NCBI RefSeq assembly: GCF_032163395.1
Contig: NZ_CP119968.1
Span: 481,501 to 545,500, forward strand
Reading direction: 5' to 3'
Source of the DNA: Gloeocapsopsis dulcis
GTDB taxonomy: Bacteria; Cyanobacteriota; Cyanobacteriia; Cyanobacteriales; Chroococcidiopsidaceae
DNA length: 64,000 nt
The translations under genes and the position numbers were made by a program. The notes beneath the pieces were generated by a model, which saw only the letters and a list, made by a program, of their open reading frames with translations, was not told the origin of the DNA and made no database searches. Below, one piece after another: positions 8,914 through 17,031 of the stretch (position 1 is its first letter; each line of letters starts with the position of its first letter).

Positions 8914-9171
8914 ATGGAAGCAGAATATGATTTTAGTCAAGGTAAGCAAGGGGCAATCAACCCAGTGCCACCAGGAAAAACGCGCATCACGATCCGGTTA
9001 GATGATGATGTTCTAGCGTGGTTTCGCGAGCAAGTTCATATTGCAGGTGGAGGAAACTACCAATCTTTGATTAATGAAGCTTTGCGTCAGCATATTCAGC
9101 AAAGCCGAGAGCCTTTAGAGGAAACCTTACGCAGAGTTGTTCGTGAAGAACTAGAGCGTATTGAGCGATGA
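8914..9171 (+). CDS. brnA: BrnA-family antitoxin
   Basis: 85 residues from ATG 8914, with a GGAGG-type ribosome-binding site just upstream. RITIRLDDDVLAWFREQ and NYQSLINEALRQHI form the ribbon-helix-helix-like DNA-binding region used for BrnT neutralisation and autorepression. The long C-terminal helix (EETLRRVVREELERIER) is charged and probably coiled. The frame extends upstream to 8824, but that part is the out-of-frame brnT tail. Intact, although its toxin partner is frameshifted. Confidence 0.85.
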   Translation: MEAEYDFSQGKQGAINPVPPGKTRITIRLDDDVLAWFREQVHIAGGGNYQSLINEALRQHIQQSREPLEETLRRVVREELERIER

Positions 9172-9279
9172 GGTGTTTACTGAGGGTTAATAAGTCGCTG
9201 CACCGGAATGCAGGTTAGTTGTAGTTGCAGTTATCTGCATCCAGTGATTAATACAATGGAGGCAAAGAGGAATAGATTG

Positions 9280-9640
9280 ACACACTCCTCGCCCTAAAAG
9301 TGAGAGGATTCTAGGATACTGGCGAAGGATGCAAAGCGAACTCTGTCTGACTCCCTCTCTCCTACTAGACAATGCCCTGCCTAGGAGCGATTACTCCAAA
9401 CAACCAGGATGGTTTTCTTCCTTTAGGCTTCTCAGTGGTTGAGTCCCGCATTTTACCGAGCAGCGACTCTGCTTCCCATCAAACTGATTGGCTACGTTCT
9501 TACGGTGCGTTTAAGCTTTCACCAAACTGACTTCCAGTCTGAACTGCCTAACTTAAGTGTGCTGAAGAACTTGTCTCTAATTATACATGAGATTACAGAC
9601 AAAATCACTCAAAAAGCCGCCCTGAAGTGCGGGGCTTTAA
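9280..9640 (-). mobile_element. IS200/IS605-family remnant without tnpB: ends plus omega-RNA-like segment
   Basis: Read on the minus strand, 9540 to 9400 matches the non-coding tail after tnpB in cyanobacterial IS605-type elements: a GATGGGAAGCAGAGTCGCTG stretch, then GCGGGACTCAACCACTGAG followed by AAGCC. In related elements this tail forms the 3' part of the TnpB guide (omega/reRNA). At 9284-9306 there is a subterminal palindrome (CCTC...CTaaaAG...GAGG). At 9614-9638 a second hairpin (AAAGCC...GGCTTT) resembles the other end. The tnpA and tnpB genes are absent; the 361 bp look like an internally deleted, MITE-like derivative. No other gene is seen in 9172-9822; ORFs in it are chance readings. 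Confidence 0.6.
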
Positions 9641-9822
9641 ACCCAACTTTTTTTGGTAATTTGCGAATCTATACAGTATTGTGACTTGAAAAGCTTATTC
9701 TATCAGTAATCCCCTATTTTCACTTCCCAAATTCTCCAAAACCTCTCGTTTGGAGGTGGATCTCAACGGCAAAAATGGTAACAGTATATTAAGAAGATTA
9801 AAAAAAAGGCATTTAGAACCAT

Positions 9823-10497
9823 ATGGCAAACTCCAACCTAGAAGAAATTTCCACGCAGTTAGAAAGCCCGAATTCTCGCGATCGCATGTTGGCGCTTGCA
9901 GCATTACGCGATGTTTCCCCAGCAGATGCTGTACCTTTAATTAAAAAAGTCTTAAAAGATGAAATCCTGCAAATCCGTTCAATGGCTGTCTTTTCATTGG
10001 GTATCAAGCCAACAGATGAATGCTATCCAATCTTAGTCGAACTCTTAGAAACCGATTCTGACTACGGAATTCGTGCTGATGCAGCAGGGGCTTTAGGTTA
10101 TTTGGGCGATCCTAGAGCGTTTGAATCTTTAGTACGAGCCTTTTATGAAGAGACCGAGTGGTTAGTCCGCTTTAGTGCAGCAGTATCACTGGGTAATTTA
10201 AAAGATCCTCGCGCCCATGAAGTGTTGTTGGAAGCCTTAGAAAGTGATGAAGTTGTGTTACAGCAAGCAGCGATCGCAGCCTTAGGCGAAATTAAAGACA
10301 TTGACTCAGTCGATCATATTTTGCGTTTTGCTCAATCAGAAGATTGGTTGACAAGACAACGCCTGGCTGAAGCTTTGAGTCAGTTACCTAGTGACAAAAG
10401 CGTATCTGCACTAAAATATCTAGAAAAAGATAGCCACCGTAATGTTGCTGCTGCAGCAAAAATTGCTCTGGAACGCCTCAACCAAGCCTCTACTTGA
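9823..10497 (+). CDS. HEAT-repeat protein, phycobilisome-related (NblB/lyase-like)
   Basis: 224 residues made of about six HEAT/PBS-lyase-type repeats. Recognisable units are IRADAAGALGYLGDPRAFESL, VRFSAAVSLGNLKDPRAHEVL and LQQAAIAALGEIKD. Such proteins in cyanobacteria include CpcE/F-type chromophore lyase subunits and NblB-like factors in phycobilisome turnover; repeats alone cannot separate them. The gene is 60 bp upstream of a CpcS-type lyase gene, supporting a role in phycobiliprotein assembly or degradation. The ATG at 9823 is the first in frame before the repeats. Confidence 0.75.
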   Translation: MANSNLEEISTQLESPNSRDRMLALAALRDVSPADAVPLIKKVLKDEILQIRSMAVFSLGIKPTDECYPILVELLETDSDYGIRADAAGALGYLGDPRAFESLVRAFYEETEWLVRFSAAVSLGNLKDPRAHEVLLEALESDEVVLQQAAIAALGEIKDIDSVDHILRFAQSEDWLTRQRLAEALSQLPSDKSVSALKYLEKDSHRNVAAAAKIALERLNQAST

Positions 10498-10556
10498 TTT
10501 GAAACACTCCAGCAAGCTGCTAACTTAAGAAATAGGTTTAAACGCAGGATAAATTA

Positions 10557-11123
10557 ATGGATATTCAAGAATTTTTTGAGCAAAGTGCTGGTAAATGGTT
10601 TTCACATCGCACAAGTCATCACTTAGCTTTTAAACAATCTGAGTCGGGAAAATCTGACATTGTCATTGAAACACTAGCAAACGATCACCCAGAAGTCATT
10701 AAACTTTGCGAACAGTATGAGGTCGATCCAACACTAGCTAGTTGTGGTGCGCGTGTTAGCTGGAATGGCACGATGGAATGGGATGAAGAGAAGCACGTAG
10801 GTTCTACCGTTTTAGTTTCAGTTCCCGATTCTGAAAATCCGCAAGAGGGTAAGCTACTCCGCGAGATTGGTTACGCCGAGAAAGTGCCCGTTGCCGGACG
10901 TTATATAATGGGTAGCGATGGCGCATTGACCTTAATTACAGAATACGAAACGATGTCTTCTGAGGAACGCTTGTGGTTCGCGAGTCCCAATTTACGGATG
11001 CGAGTTAGTGTCTTGAAGCGCTTTGGTGGCTTTAGTATGGCTTCGTTTACATCAGAGATTCGGATGGGAGGCGCGACTTCTGCAGCAACTCAAGAAACTG
11101 AAACATCTAGTGCATCGACTTAA
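10557..11123 (+). CDS. cpcS: CpcS/CpeS-type phycobiliprotein chromophore lyase
   Basis: 188 residues. The N terminus ([20 protein letters not shown]) and [12 protein letters not shown] are hallmarks of CpcS/CpeS (S-type) lyases, a lipocalin-like beta-barrel family. These attach phycocyanobilin or phycoerythrobilin to a cysteine of phycobiliprotein subunits. The central [10 protein letters not shown] and the later [18 protein letters not shown] block are also conserved. The Ser/Thr-rich last ~15 residues are probably disordered. Likely co-transcribed with the HEAT-repeat gene. The exact subgroup (CpcS-I, CpcU or CpeS) needs a tree, so the symbol is approximate. Confidence 0.82.
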   Translation: MDIQEFFEQSAGKWFSHRTSHHLAFKQSESGKSDIVIETLANDHPEVIKLCEQYEVDPTLASCGARVSWNGTMEWDEEKHVGSTVLVSVPDSENPQEGKLLREIGYAEKVPVAGRYIMGSDGALTLITEYETMSSEERLWFASPNLRMRVSVLKRFGGFSMASFTSEIRMGGATSAATQETETSSAST

Positions 11124-11159
11124 CGCTTGGCGAATGAATTCGCAGCTAATATAGACAAA

Positions 11160-11243
11160 GTCCACGGAGGTGGACTAATTAAACAAGCCTTGTTAGAAAC
11201 CTGTGAAGACAGGTTTTGTTTGTATAGCTGCGGTTTCAACCGC
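11160..11243. repeat. Array of four hairpins between convergent genes; includes probable terminator
   Basis: GTCCAC/GTGGAC with a GGAG loop (11160-11175), AACAA/TTGTT (11182-11194), AAACCTGT/ACAGGTTT with a GAAG loop followed by a T-rich run (11197-11216), and GCGGTT/AACCGC (11230-11243). The third is a good rho-independent terminator for the cpcS transcript. The whole block resembles a dispersed intergenic repeat common in cyanobacterial genomes. The last hairpin reaches into the stop region of the convergent gene. Confidence 0.6.
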
Positions 11244-11799
11244 TAAGTTCAGAATCCGATTGCTTATTTTTGGCAACGCGGGAAATTGCTTTGAGTTTTG
11301 CGTAAAAGTCTGAAGTAGTAGCTTCTGGTGGAGTAAATCGCACAATCGGCGAGTAGTTGCTGCTTGTGAGTGTGGAGCTATTGGCATGGGGTTTAATGGT
11401 GGTGGGCTTAACTACTATGACTGATGAGTCTGGGCGAGGACTAGCTTCAGTAACAAAATGCATCTTTTGGTTGGAGTGTGTCTGGTTATCTGTAAATTCG
11501 AGTTGTTCAACAAGTGTATCAGGTAAGTCAGCACAGACAAGACGCTCGAATTCATGAGTGAAATGATGCAGTGTATCACCCCGACGCTGCCATACTGCCA
11601 ACATTTGCTCGATAGAAACTGCTTTGTAACGTCCGCGATATAAGGCTTCAATGACCGCAGCATATACCCATTTAGCAGGGTAATTGTTAAACCACTGACT
11701 AATTAATTCACTACTTGTATAGCCCCCTAAATCAAAGCTGTAGTGAGTTAACAACGCGGTAACTAATTCAGCAGTCATGTTTCTACCAAGTTGATTCAT
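11236..11799 (-). CDS. Hypothetical protein with DnaD-like helical motif
   Basis: 187 residues. The N-terminal half is helical and carries WVYAAVIEALYRGRYKAVS followed by IEQMLAVWQRRG, reminiscent of the C-terminal DnaD/DnaB_2 helical motif (replication-restart and phage-type proteins). It then contains HFTHEFERLV. The C-terminal half is Ser/Thr-rich and probably disordered, ending in RFTPPEATTSDFYAKLKAIS. It starts 4 bp after the stop of the AddB/UvrD-like gene, so the two are almost certainly co-transcribed. This suggests a shared role in DNA repair or recombination, which is inference; no enzymatic motif is visible. Confidence 0.6.
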   Translation of the reverse strand: MNQLGRNMTAELVTALLTHYSFDLGGYTSSELISQWFNNYPAKWVYAAVIEALYRGRYKAVSIEQMLAVWQRRGDTLHHFTHEFERLVCADLPDTLVEQLEFTDNQTHSNQKMHFVTEASPRPDSSVIVVKPTTIKPHANSSTLTSSNYSPIVRFTPPEATTSDFYAKLKAISRVAKNKQSDSELSG

Positions 11800-11803
11800 C
11801 AGA

Positions 11804-13951
11804 CTAGATTAGAGTGTAATCTTTAAAGTTGATTGGTGCAGCAGCATTAACTAATGCTAGCAAAGGACCATCTTGTTCTTGTCCATTAACGGCTAAATCG
11901 CTGTGACATAAATAAACTCTCTGTTCGACTCTAGAAAGTAAATCTTGTAAAATTCGTTGTAGTCTTTGCCAGTCAGCATTGATTGTATCTTCAGCTGTCC
12001 AACCACGCGCATAGCGATCGTGAAGAAACAACGGCGCACCGAATAATGTCGCTGCACCACCACTCAACCACAGTGGCGAACCTGCATCAAGCCAAAATTG
12101 CCAGCGATGACATTTGCGACTCGAACGGTATTGAAAAATTGTTGCTAAGGTGATAGCACGACTCATTGGACCAATGGGACGCACAGGATATGGATTGGCA
12201 GTAATAGTCCCACTTTGCAGTAGTTGAACGAATTGCGTCGCAGCGTGTGGCGGAGTTTCCATTGCTTCAGTTTGCCGAAATCGAGTATCAACTTCCCAGT
12301 AGTGTTGCGCAGTTTCTAAAAGTTCTCGCAGTGCGGCTAATTGTTCGTAAGGTAAATTGCTACCATTCCATAAAAACCGCTGAATGGCGCGATCTAAGAG
12401 TGAAATTGGGCTAGGAATCAGTCGTTGTTGTTGTTGCGATCGCTGTAATTCGATCCATTGAATGATTTCTCCATAAGCTGTCGTTGCAGCATAGCCCAAG
12501 CGATCCCAGCGATCGTATGCTGTCACAGGTAATAAATTAGGTTGTTCTGGATGCGGCGCATAGCAATGATCGGCAATTAATCCTGCCCGTACTAAGTCAA
12601 TATTGGGAATGAGCGATGACTCATGGCGATTTCTACTCAATACAACCAGCATCTCAGCTACCGCATTACGATCCACCAAGCGTCCTAAACCAGGATAGAC
12701 GAAGCTCAATAGCGTCAGTAAAGCACGAATAATCGGATAACTCACCAGTGGACGTTGATCGTTGAGTGGTGCGACAGGAATTCCCTGTTTGCTGAGTAAT
12801 TCTACGAGTGTGTACCGCGCGATCGCATCTAAACCTGGAGCAATAATGGCGATTTCTTGCGGTTGAATCTGGTGCGATCGCACCGCTTGGGCAATTACTT
12901 CGGCTGTTTGTTGTAATAAATCTCTCCTGGAAGTTGTTTGAATTGACTGACAGCTTGGTAGCGATAATACTCCAGCCGTGTTGTCGAGTAATTCGGCTAC
13001 TGGTAGTGATAAGGTATTGGCTAGGCAATTTAGCAAAGGCTGTGGTAAAAGTTCCACACGACAGCGATCGCGTAAACCCGCTAGATAATCTGGATCTGCA
13101 CCTAATCCTAAACGTACTCGACCATCAGGATTATAAGTAAACGCGCCAACAACTTCGCGATCGAGCAAAAAGTCAAAGAAATCGCGCATAATCCCTGGGT
13201 AGTCATCAACATCATCGGCGAGAACTGCTTGATAACGGCGCAGCAGATGTTGTTGATAGTTGCTATCGGGTAACAAATATTGATCGTACAACTCGGTAAT
13301 GATGCCGTAGGTCAACAATCCCCGTTCTAGACACCAATTTCGCCACTGTAGCAGCATTGACTCTAGCAAAGGCGTTTCTACAATTCCTGTTGTGGTGACT
13401 TCTGCTGCGCCAAAACTGCGTTCTAACAAAGGCGCAATTTCTGTAATCGGCGTTCCGCTATAAGCTGCAAGTTGTAAAATATCAAGGATGCGACGAATTA
13501 ACCGATACTCATTTACACCTGTATGGCGTAACTCACTATCAAAATGCGATCGCCATAAGCGGGTTGCTAACTCTTGTTCTGTCTCTGGACGTAATCGCAC
13601 GGGAAACTGTGCCCTTAAGTTGAGGATCTGAATGAGTAGAGGCCAAAATAACATCACCTCATCTTGAAAAAAACCCAAGGGTGTCTTAGCGCGAACAGGA
13701 TATTTTCCGGCGGTTGCACTGACAATCCTTTCTACTAGTTCCCGACGGTTCTCGTCGTTTGCCGCTAAACACAATATCGCTGGCGCTGTTTGATACTTAC
13801 TTAAGTGTTCTTGACTATTTACAGTATTGCGCTGCCTACGGGGATAAGATTGCCCGTTAGTCTTGTCTATCCAGGTGCAAAACTGTGCTATCAAGCGAGC
13901 AGATTTACCGCTACGACTCGAACCTTCAATCCAAACCGAATCTGAAAGCAC
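11804..13951 (-). CDS. AddB/UvrD-like helicase-fold protein (recombinase-family, nuclease-less)
   Basis: 715 residues. The N terminus carries a Walker A-like GSSRSGKSAR at residues 10-19, and the middle has a Walker B-like block AVLADDVDDYPGI (~residue 240). Later segments with VELLSKQGIPVAPLND and SYPIIRALLTLLSFVYPG resemble SF1 helicase domain 2 in AddB/RecB-type proteins. The C-terminal iron-sulfur nuclease with four cysteines seen in AddB is missing, and Walker A is atypical (no GKT). It may be a structural or ATPase subunit of a cyanobacterial recombination complex rather than a full helicase. Operonic with the DnaD-like gene downstream; divergent from pcxA by 87 bp. Confidence 0.65.
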   Translation of the reverse strand: MLSDSVWIEGSSRSGKSARLIAQFCTWIDKTNGQSYPRRQRNTVNSQEHLSKYQTAPAILCLAANDENRRELVERIVSATAGKYPVRAKTPLGFFQDEVMLFWPLLIQILNLRAQFPVRLRPETEQELATRLWRSHFDSELRHTGVNEYRLIRRILDILQLAAYSGTPITEIAPLLERSFGAAEVTTTGIVETPLLESMLLQWRNWCLERGLLTYGIITELYDQYLLPDSNYQQHLLRRYQAVLADDVDDYPGIMRDFFDFLLDREVVGAFTYNPDGRVRLGLGADPDYLAGLRDRCRVELLPQPLLNCLANTLSLPVAELLDNTAGVLSLPSCQSIQTTSRRDLLQQTAEVIAQAVRSHQIQPQEIAIIAPGLDAIARYTLVELLSKQGIPVAPLNDQRPLVSYPIIRALLTLLSFVYPGLGRLVDRNAVAEMLVVLSRNRHESSLIPNIDLVRAGLIADHCYAPHPEQPNLLPVTAYDRWDRLGYAATTAYGEIIQWIELQRSQQQQRLIPSPISLLDRAIQRFLWNGSNLPYEQLAALRELLETAQHYWEVDTRFRQTEAMETPPHAATQFVQLLQSGTITANPYPVRPIGPMSRAITLATIFQYRSSRKCHRWQFWLDAGSPLWLSGGAATLFGAPLFLHDRYARGWTAEDTINADWQRLQRILQDLLSRVEQRVYLCHSDLAVNGQEQDGPLLALVNAAAPINFKDYTLI

Positions 13952-14038
13952 TAACTGTAACCTCTGAGATTTGTTAAGATACCTCGTACATTGATTAACC
14001 GATAAAAATTACTATCCAAGGCTGGACAACTGCCTGCC

Positions 14039-15385
14039 ATGAAAAGGTCTATTCCCCAACAAGTTTACTCGTTCTTAGTGAAAGCACAGCAGTGGTATTT
14101 AGATACGCCAGAGCGTTCTTTAGAAGAAGCATATAAAGCAGCCTTATTAATTAAGGCTATGGAAGATGAACACTTTAATGGTCAAAAGATAGCACCAGGT
14201 GCAAGTTATGGCGGTAGTGCGATCGCCTATTTTCAATCAGAACTTCAAAAACATTTAAAAACTATCCGAATGCGACTTACAGAGTTTAAGGCAAGTCGTT
14301 CTTGGATAAATCCTGATTATCAAAATATTACTAAAATTACTAAAAGCGATGGCACAGTTACTGGTAAAGACTCCTTTGCAATTCAAAAAAGGGATAATCA
14401 ATCGCGGATTTTAGAGAAACTGAGGTTTATTGATGATATTCTAGCTAAGTACGATCCAGAGGCGACTGTTGATTCTGTTGTAGTTACTGAATCTCCCAGT
14501 GTTTCTTCTGACTTAGCACGCTCAGAACAGATTGCACCTAACGGTGTTGTTAAGAACGTTAGCCCTGCTAAGAAAACAAAAACCAAGGCTGAAACAACAA
14601 GTGTCTTACCACGGTCTATTCTTAGTACTATTAATCGCCTTAAAGTTGAATTAGACCCCCGCGCCGAAGATGAAGTTGTCAATAAATTTCGCAATTCACA
14701 AAGGCGAACATTTGTTTCTATTAGATTGATTCTTTTATTAATTATAGTACCTTTTCTGACCCAACAATTATCAAAAAATTTGATTATTAGTCCAATTGTC
14801 GATCACTTTCGTAACTCACAAGAAGTCGTTATCTTTCTTAATTCTGAGATGGAAGAAAGAGCCTTAATTGAAATGCAAAGGTTTGAAGAACAACTTAAAT
14901 TTAGAAATCTCTTGAATGAAGAAATGCAACTGTCTCCTCTCCAAATTGAGCAACAAATGCATGAGAAAGTGAGAGACCTAGTTGAGAACTTTCGGCAAGA
15001 AAGTTCCAATGCAGTCAAAAATGTATTTGCTGATTTATTATCTGTAGGAGCATTTACGTGGTTAATTGTCACAAGTAGAAAAGAGCTAGAAGTCCTCAAA
15101 GAATTTATGGATAATGTTGTTTATGGATTGAGTGATAGTGCTAAGGCATTTATTATTATTCTATTTACAGACATCTTTGTCGGATTTCACTCAACACACG
15201 GTTGGGAAGTTTTATTAGGAACTGCATCGCGTCATTTTGGTTTACCTGAAAATAGAGATTTTATTTTCTTATTTATTGCAACATTTCCAGTCATTTTGGA
15301 TGCTGTGTTTAAGTACTGGATTTTCCGTTACTTGAATCGGATTTCACCATCAGCCGTTGCAACATATCGTAATATGAATGAGTAG
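14039..15385 (+). CDS. pcxA: Proton extrusion protein PcxA (CemA homologue)
   Basis: 448 residues. The N-terminal ~200 residues are hydrophilic (SFLVKAQQWYLDTPERSLEEA). Then comes the CemA-like membrane domain with about four helices: RLILLLIIVPFLTQQL, FADLLSVGAFTWLIV, SDSAKAFIIILFTDIFVGFH and IFLFIATFPVILDAVFKYWI. The conserved HSTHGWE follows the third helix. PcxA is a cytoplasmic-membrane protein needed for light-dependent sodium/proton exchange and pH regulation linked to inorganic carbon uptake; CemA is the chloroplast-envelope equivalent. ATG 14039 starts directly at the conserved N terminus. Confidence 0.92.
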   Translation: MKRSIPQQVYSFLVKAQQWYLDTPERSLEEAYKAALLIKAMEDEHFNGQKIAPGASYGGSAIAYFQSELQKHLKTIRMRLTEFKASRSWINPDYQNITKITKSDGTVTGKDSFAIQKRDNQSRILEKLRFIDDILAKYDPEATVDSVVVTESPSVSSDLARSEQIAPNGVVKNVSPAKKTKTKAETTSVLPRSILSTINRLKVELDPRAEDEVVNKFRNSQRRTFVSIRLILLLIIVPFLTQQLSKNLIISPIVDHFRNSQEVVIFLNSEMEERALIEMQRFEEQLKFRNLLNEEMQLSPLQIEQQMHEKVRDLVENFRQESSNAVKNVFADLLSVGAFTWLIVTSRKELEVLKEFMDNVVYGLSDSAKAFIIILFTDIFVGFHSTHGWEVLLGTASRHFGLPENRDFIFLFIATFPVILDAVFKYWIFRYLNRISPSAVATYRNMNE

Positions 15386-15409
15386 AATCTAGTAGCTAGA
15401 TATTGAAAA

Positions 15410-16102
15410 TTAGATATTCTCTCTTCTTTCCCGTTCTTGTAGTCGCTCCAAAAAAGCTTCCAAAGAACGCTTGCGTGCTAAAAGATATTGCAACTTTTGG
15501 TAACGAGCGATCGCAATACTAACACTGGCTAACTGTTCCATGGGACAAGGATAAGACCACTTTTGACCAAAGGTATCGACACCACAAAGGCGGTAGCCTG
15601 GGCGAGGTGATTCACAGGTAACTTCACTTTGATTAAACTTATAAGTCTCTTTTATATAGTCTATAGTCATCACTTCTGGTGAAGAATTCTGAGACTGCGA
15701 TTCTAGCCAACCATCAACAATTGGTCCTTCCTGATAAAGATCTTTAATTTGTTGAACAATTTGCCGAATTTGGATTTTGCATGTAGCCGCATCCATTTTG
15801 GGTTTGGGTAGAAATCGTTTGTAAGTTGAGTTATTGGTTTTGCGATGACTGTTACTAGTACTAATAAACTGAGGTAGCTGTGGTTCTTTATAAGCTTCAT
15901 CTAAAGCTGAGGGCGTGTCGTCAACCTGTGGAGACTTGTGTTGTGGAGACAAATTTGATTCCTTTGTCTTGTCGCTGTGAATTTTAAAAGAATAGCTGCG
16001 AGCGATCGCAGCAGTATCCCGAGGTGAGGCAGAAGTGCTGATAATTTTTGCCTGGTGTCGATTTGGCTCTAATTTTTGTAGTTTTGGCTTCATAGTCTTC
16101 AT
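15410..16102 (-). CDS. Conserved-type hypothetical cyanobacterial protein
   Basis: 230 residues, not recognised. The first ~90 residues are basic, Ser/Thr-rich and probably disordered. The second half looks folded: CKIQIRQIVQQIKDLYQEGP, then PRPGYRLCGVDTFGQKWSYP and a helical C terminus rich in Arg/Glu (LARKRSLEAFLERLQERERR). No signal peptide or membrane helix. Convergent with pcxA with only a 24-bp gap. HIP1 sites inside it and normal codon use argue for a resident gene. ATG 16102 gives the longest frame; the Met three codons downstream is equally possible. Confidence 0.5.
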   Translation of the reverse strand: MKTMKPKLQKLEPNRHQAKIISTSASPRDTAAIARSYSFKIHSDKTKESNLSPQHKSPQVDDTPSALDEAYKEPQLPQFISTSNSHRKTNNSTYKRFLPKPKMDAATCKIQIRQIVQQIKDLYQEGPIVDGWLESQSQNSSPEVMTIDYIKETYKFNQSEVTCESPRPGYRLCGVDTFGQKWSYPCPMEQLASVSIAIARYQKLQYLLARKRSLEAFLERLQERERRENI

Positions 16103-16251
16103 CCAAGGAATCAGCAGCTTGTTTATTTTTAATGTCAGAAATGCAGTTATTGAAGAAACTCCTCAAGTATCGCATTTCTAGCAATGATACTGGTGGTCAT
16201 TTTATCGGTTAGCAGTAGTTACTACCAAAAATTACGGCAAAAGAAGCACAA

Positions 16252-16440
16252 GCATGACACCAAAAGATACTGAGATTATCGTTTTACATTGGTAAGCAGT
16301 CAATTTTACCCACTTTCGCAGCGAAACTTGAAAGAGATGATCGCACAGAGAGGATTATTAGTAGACCATACAACCATGTATAGACGGGTGCAGCGCTATG
16401 CACCAGAATTGGACAAACGATGCCGAACATATCTAAACTC
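16252..16440 (+). mobile_element. IS6-family transposase remnant A (N-terminal part)
   Basis: In the plus direction 16289-16440 reads SSQFYPLSQRNLKEMIAQRG, then VDHTTMYRRVQRYAPELDKRC, the helix-turn-helix region of IS6/IS240-type transposases. The preceding codons (EIIVLHW at about 16270) match the normal N terminus in another frame, so at least one frameshift is present. Homology ends abruptly after RCRTYL, where the intact protein would continue into the first DDE aspartate block. No terminal inverted repeat was found. Confidence 0.75.
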
Positions 16441-16480
16441 CACTCGCTGCACTCAACAGAGGTGCCCTGATCATTGAACA

Positions 16481-17020
16481 ATGAATGATCTCCACATTGA
16501 GTTGATCAATCAGCTATTTTCGGCAGCAGACCAGATCAATATGCCTCTGTGGTTGCAGGGCGGTTGGGCGATCGACGCAAAATTAAATCGCATCACACGC
16601 GAACATGAAGATATTGATATTGTTTATCCGAGCGATCGCAGTACAGATTTTCTGGCATTGCTGTACTCTCTGGGTGGTGTGATTGCTGAAGAAACTACTT
16701 ATGGCTTTCTAGCACAGATGCAGGGAATTCTCCTAGACTGTGAACCGTGCATTCGTGTTGGAGATGGCTACGAGCTAGAAGGCTTACCTGGGGGAACCTG
16801 CCCAACAGAAACCACAGGAAGTCTTGGTGGTAAGTTGCTTCGTTGCACAAGTTGGGAAGCCATCCTTTGGGATTATTTTTACTACATCGAAGAGGTCCCA
16901 CAGAGTGAGTGGCGACCAAAAGACTTTTCTGGTTTTGCGCTTGCTAAAGAGTCATTTGGTGAAACTAAAACACAAGACTTACATGAACAGTTCAAACGAC
17001 AGTACACAGTTGAATCATGA
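16481..17020 (+). CDS. ANT(2'')-like aminoglycoside nucleotidyltransferase homologue
   Basis: 179 residues, collinear end to end with the gentamicin/kanamycin resistance enzyme ANT(2'')-Ia (177 residues) as I recall it. Shared blocks include MPLWLQGGWAIDAKLNR, ITREHEDIDI, YGFLAQ, LLDCEP, SWEAILWDYFYY and EEVPQSEW. The catalytic aspartates correspond to D44, D46 and D86, all present here. The family transfers AMP from ATP to the 2''-hydroxyl of aminoglycosides; whether this protein uses antibiotics or another substrate is unknown. It starts 41 bp after IS6 remnant A and is convergent with an SDR gene, in a region full of fragments, so acquisition by transfer is likely. Confidence 0.85.
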   Translation: MNDLHIELINQLFSAADQINMPLWLQGGWAIDAKLNRITREHEDIDIVYPSDRSTDFLALLYSLGGVIAEETTYGFLAQMQGILLDCEPCIRVGDGYELEGLPGGTCPTETTGSLGGKLLRCTSWEAILWDYFYYIEEVPQSEWRPKDFSGFALAKESFGETKTQDLHEQFKRQYTVES

Positions 17021-17031
17021 TATTAGCGATC

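Noticed and set aside
9439-9684. 81-codon plus-strand frame in the spacer after brnA
   Set aside because: It lies across the IS605 remnant and its hairpin, has no ribosome-binding site and matches no family.
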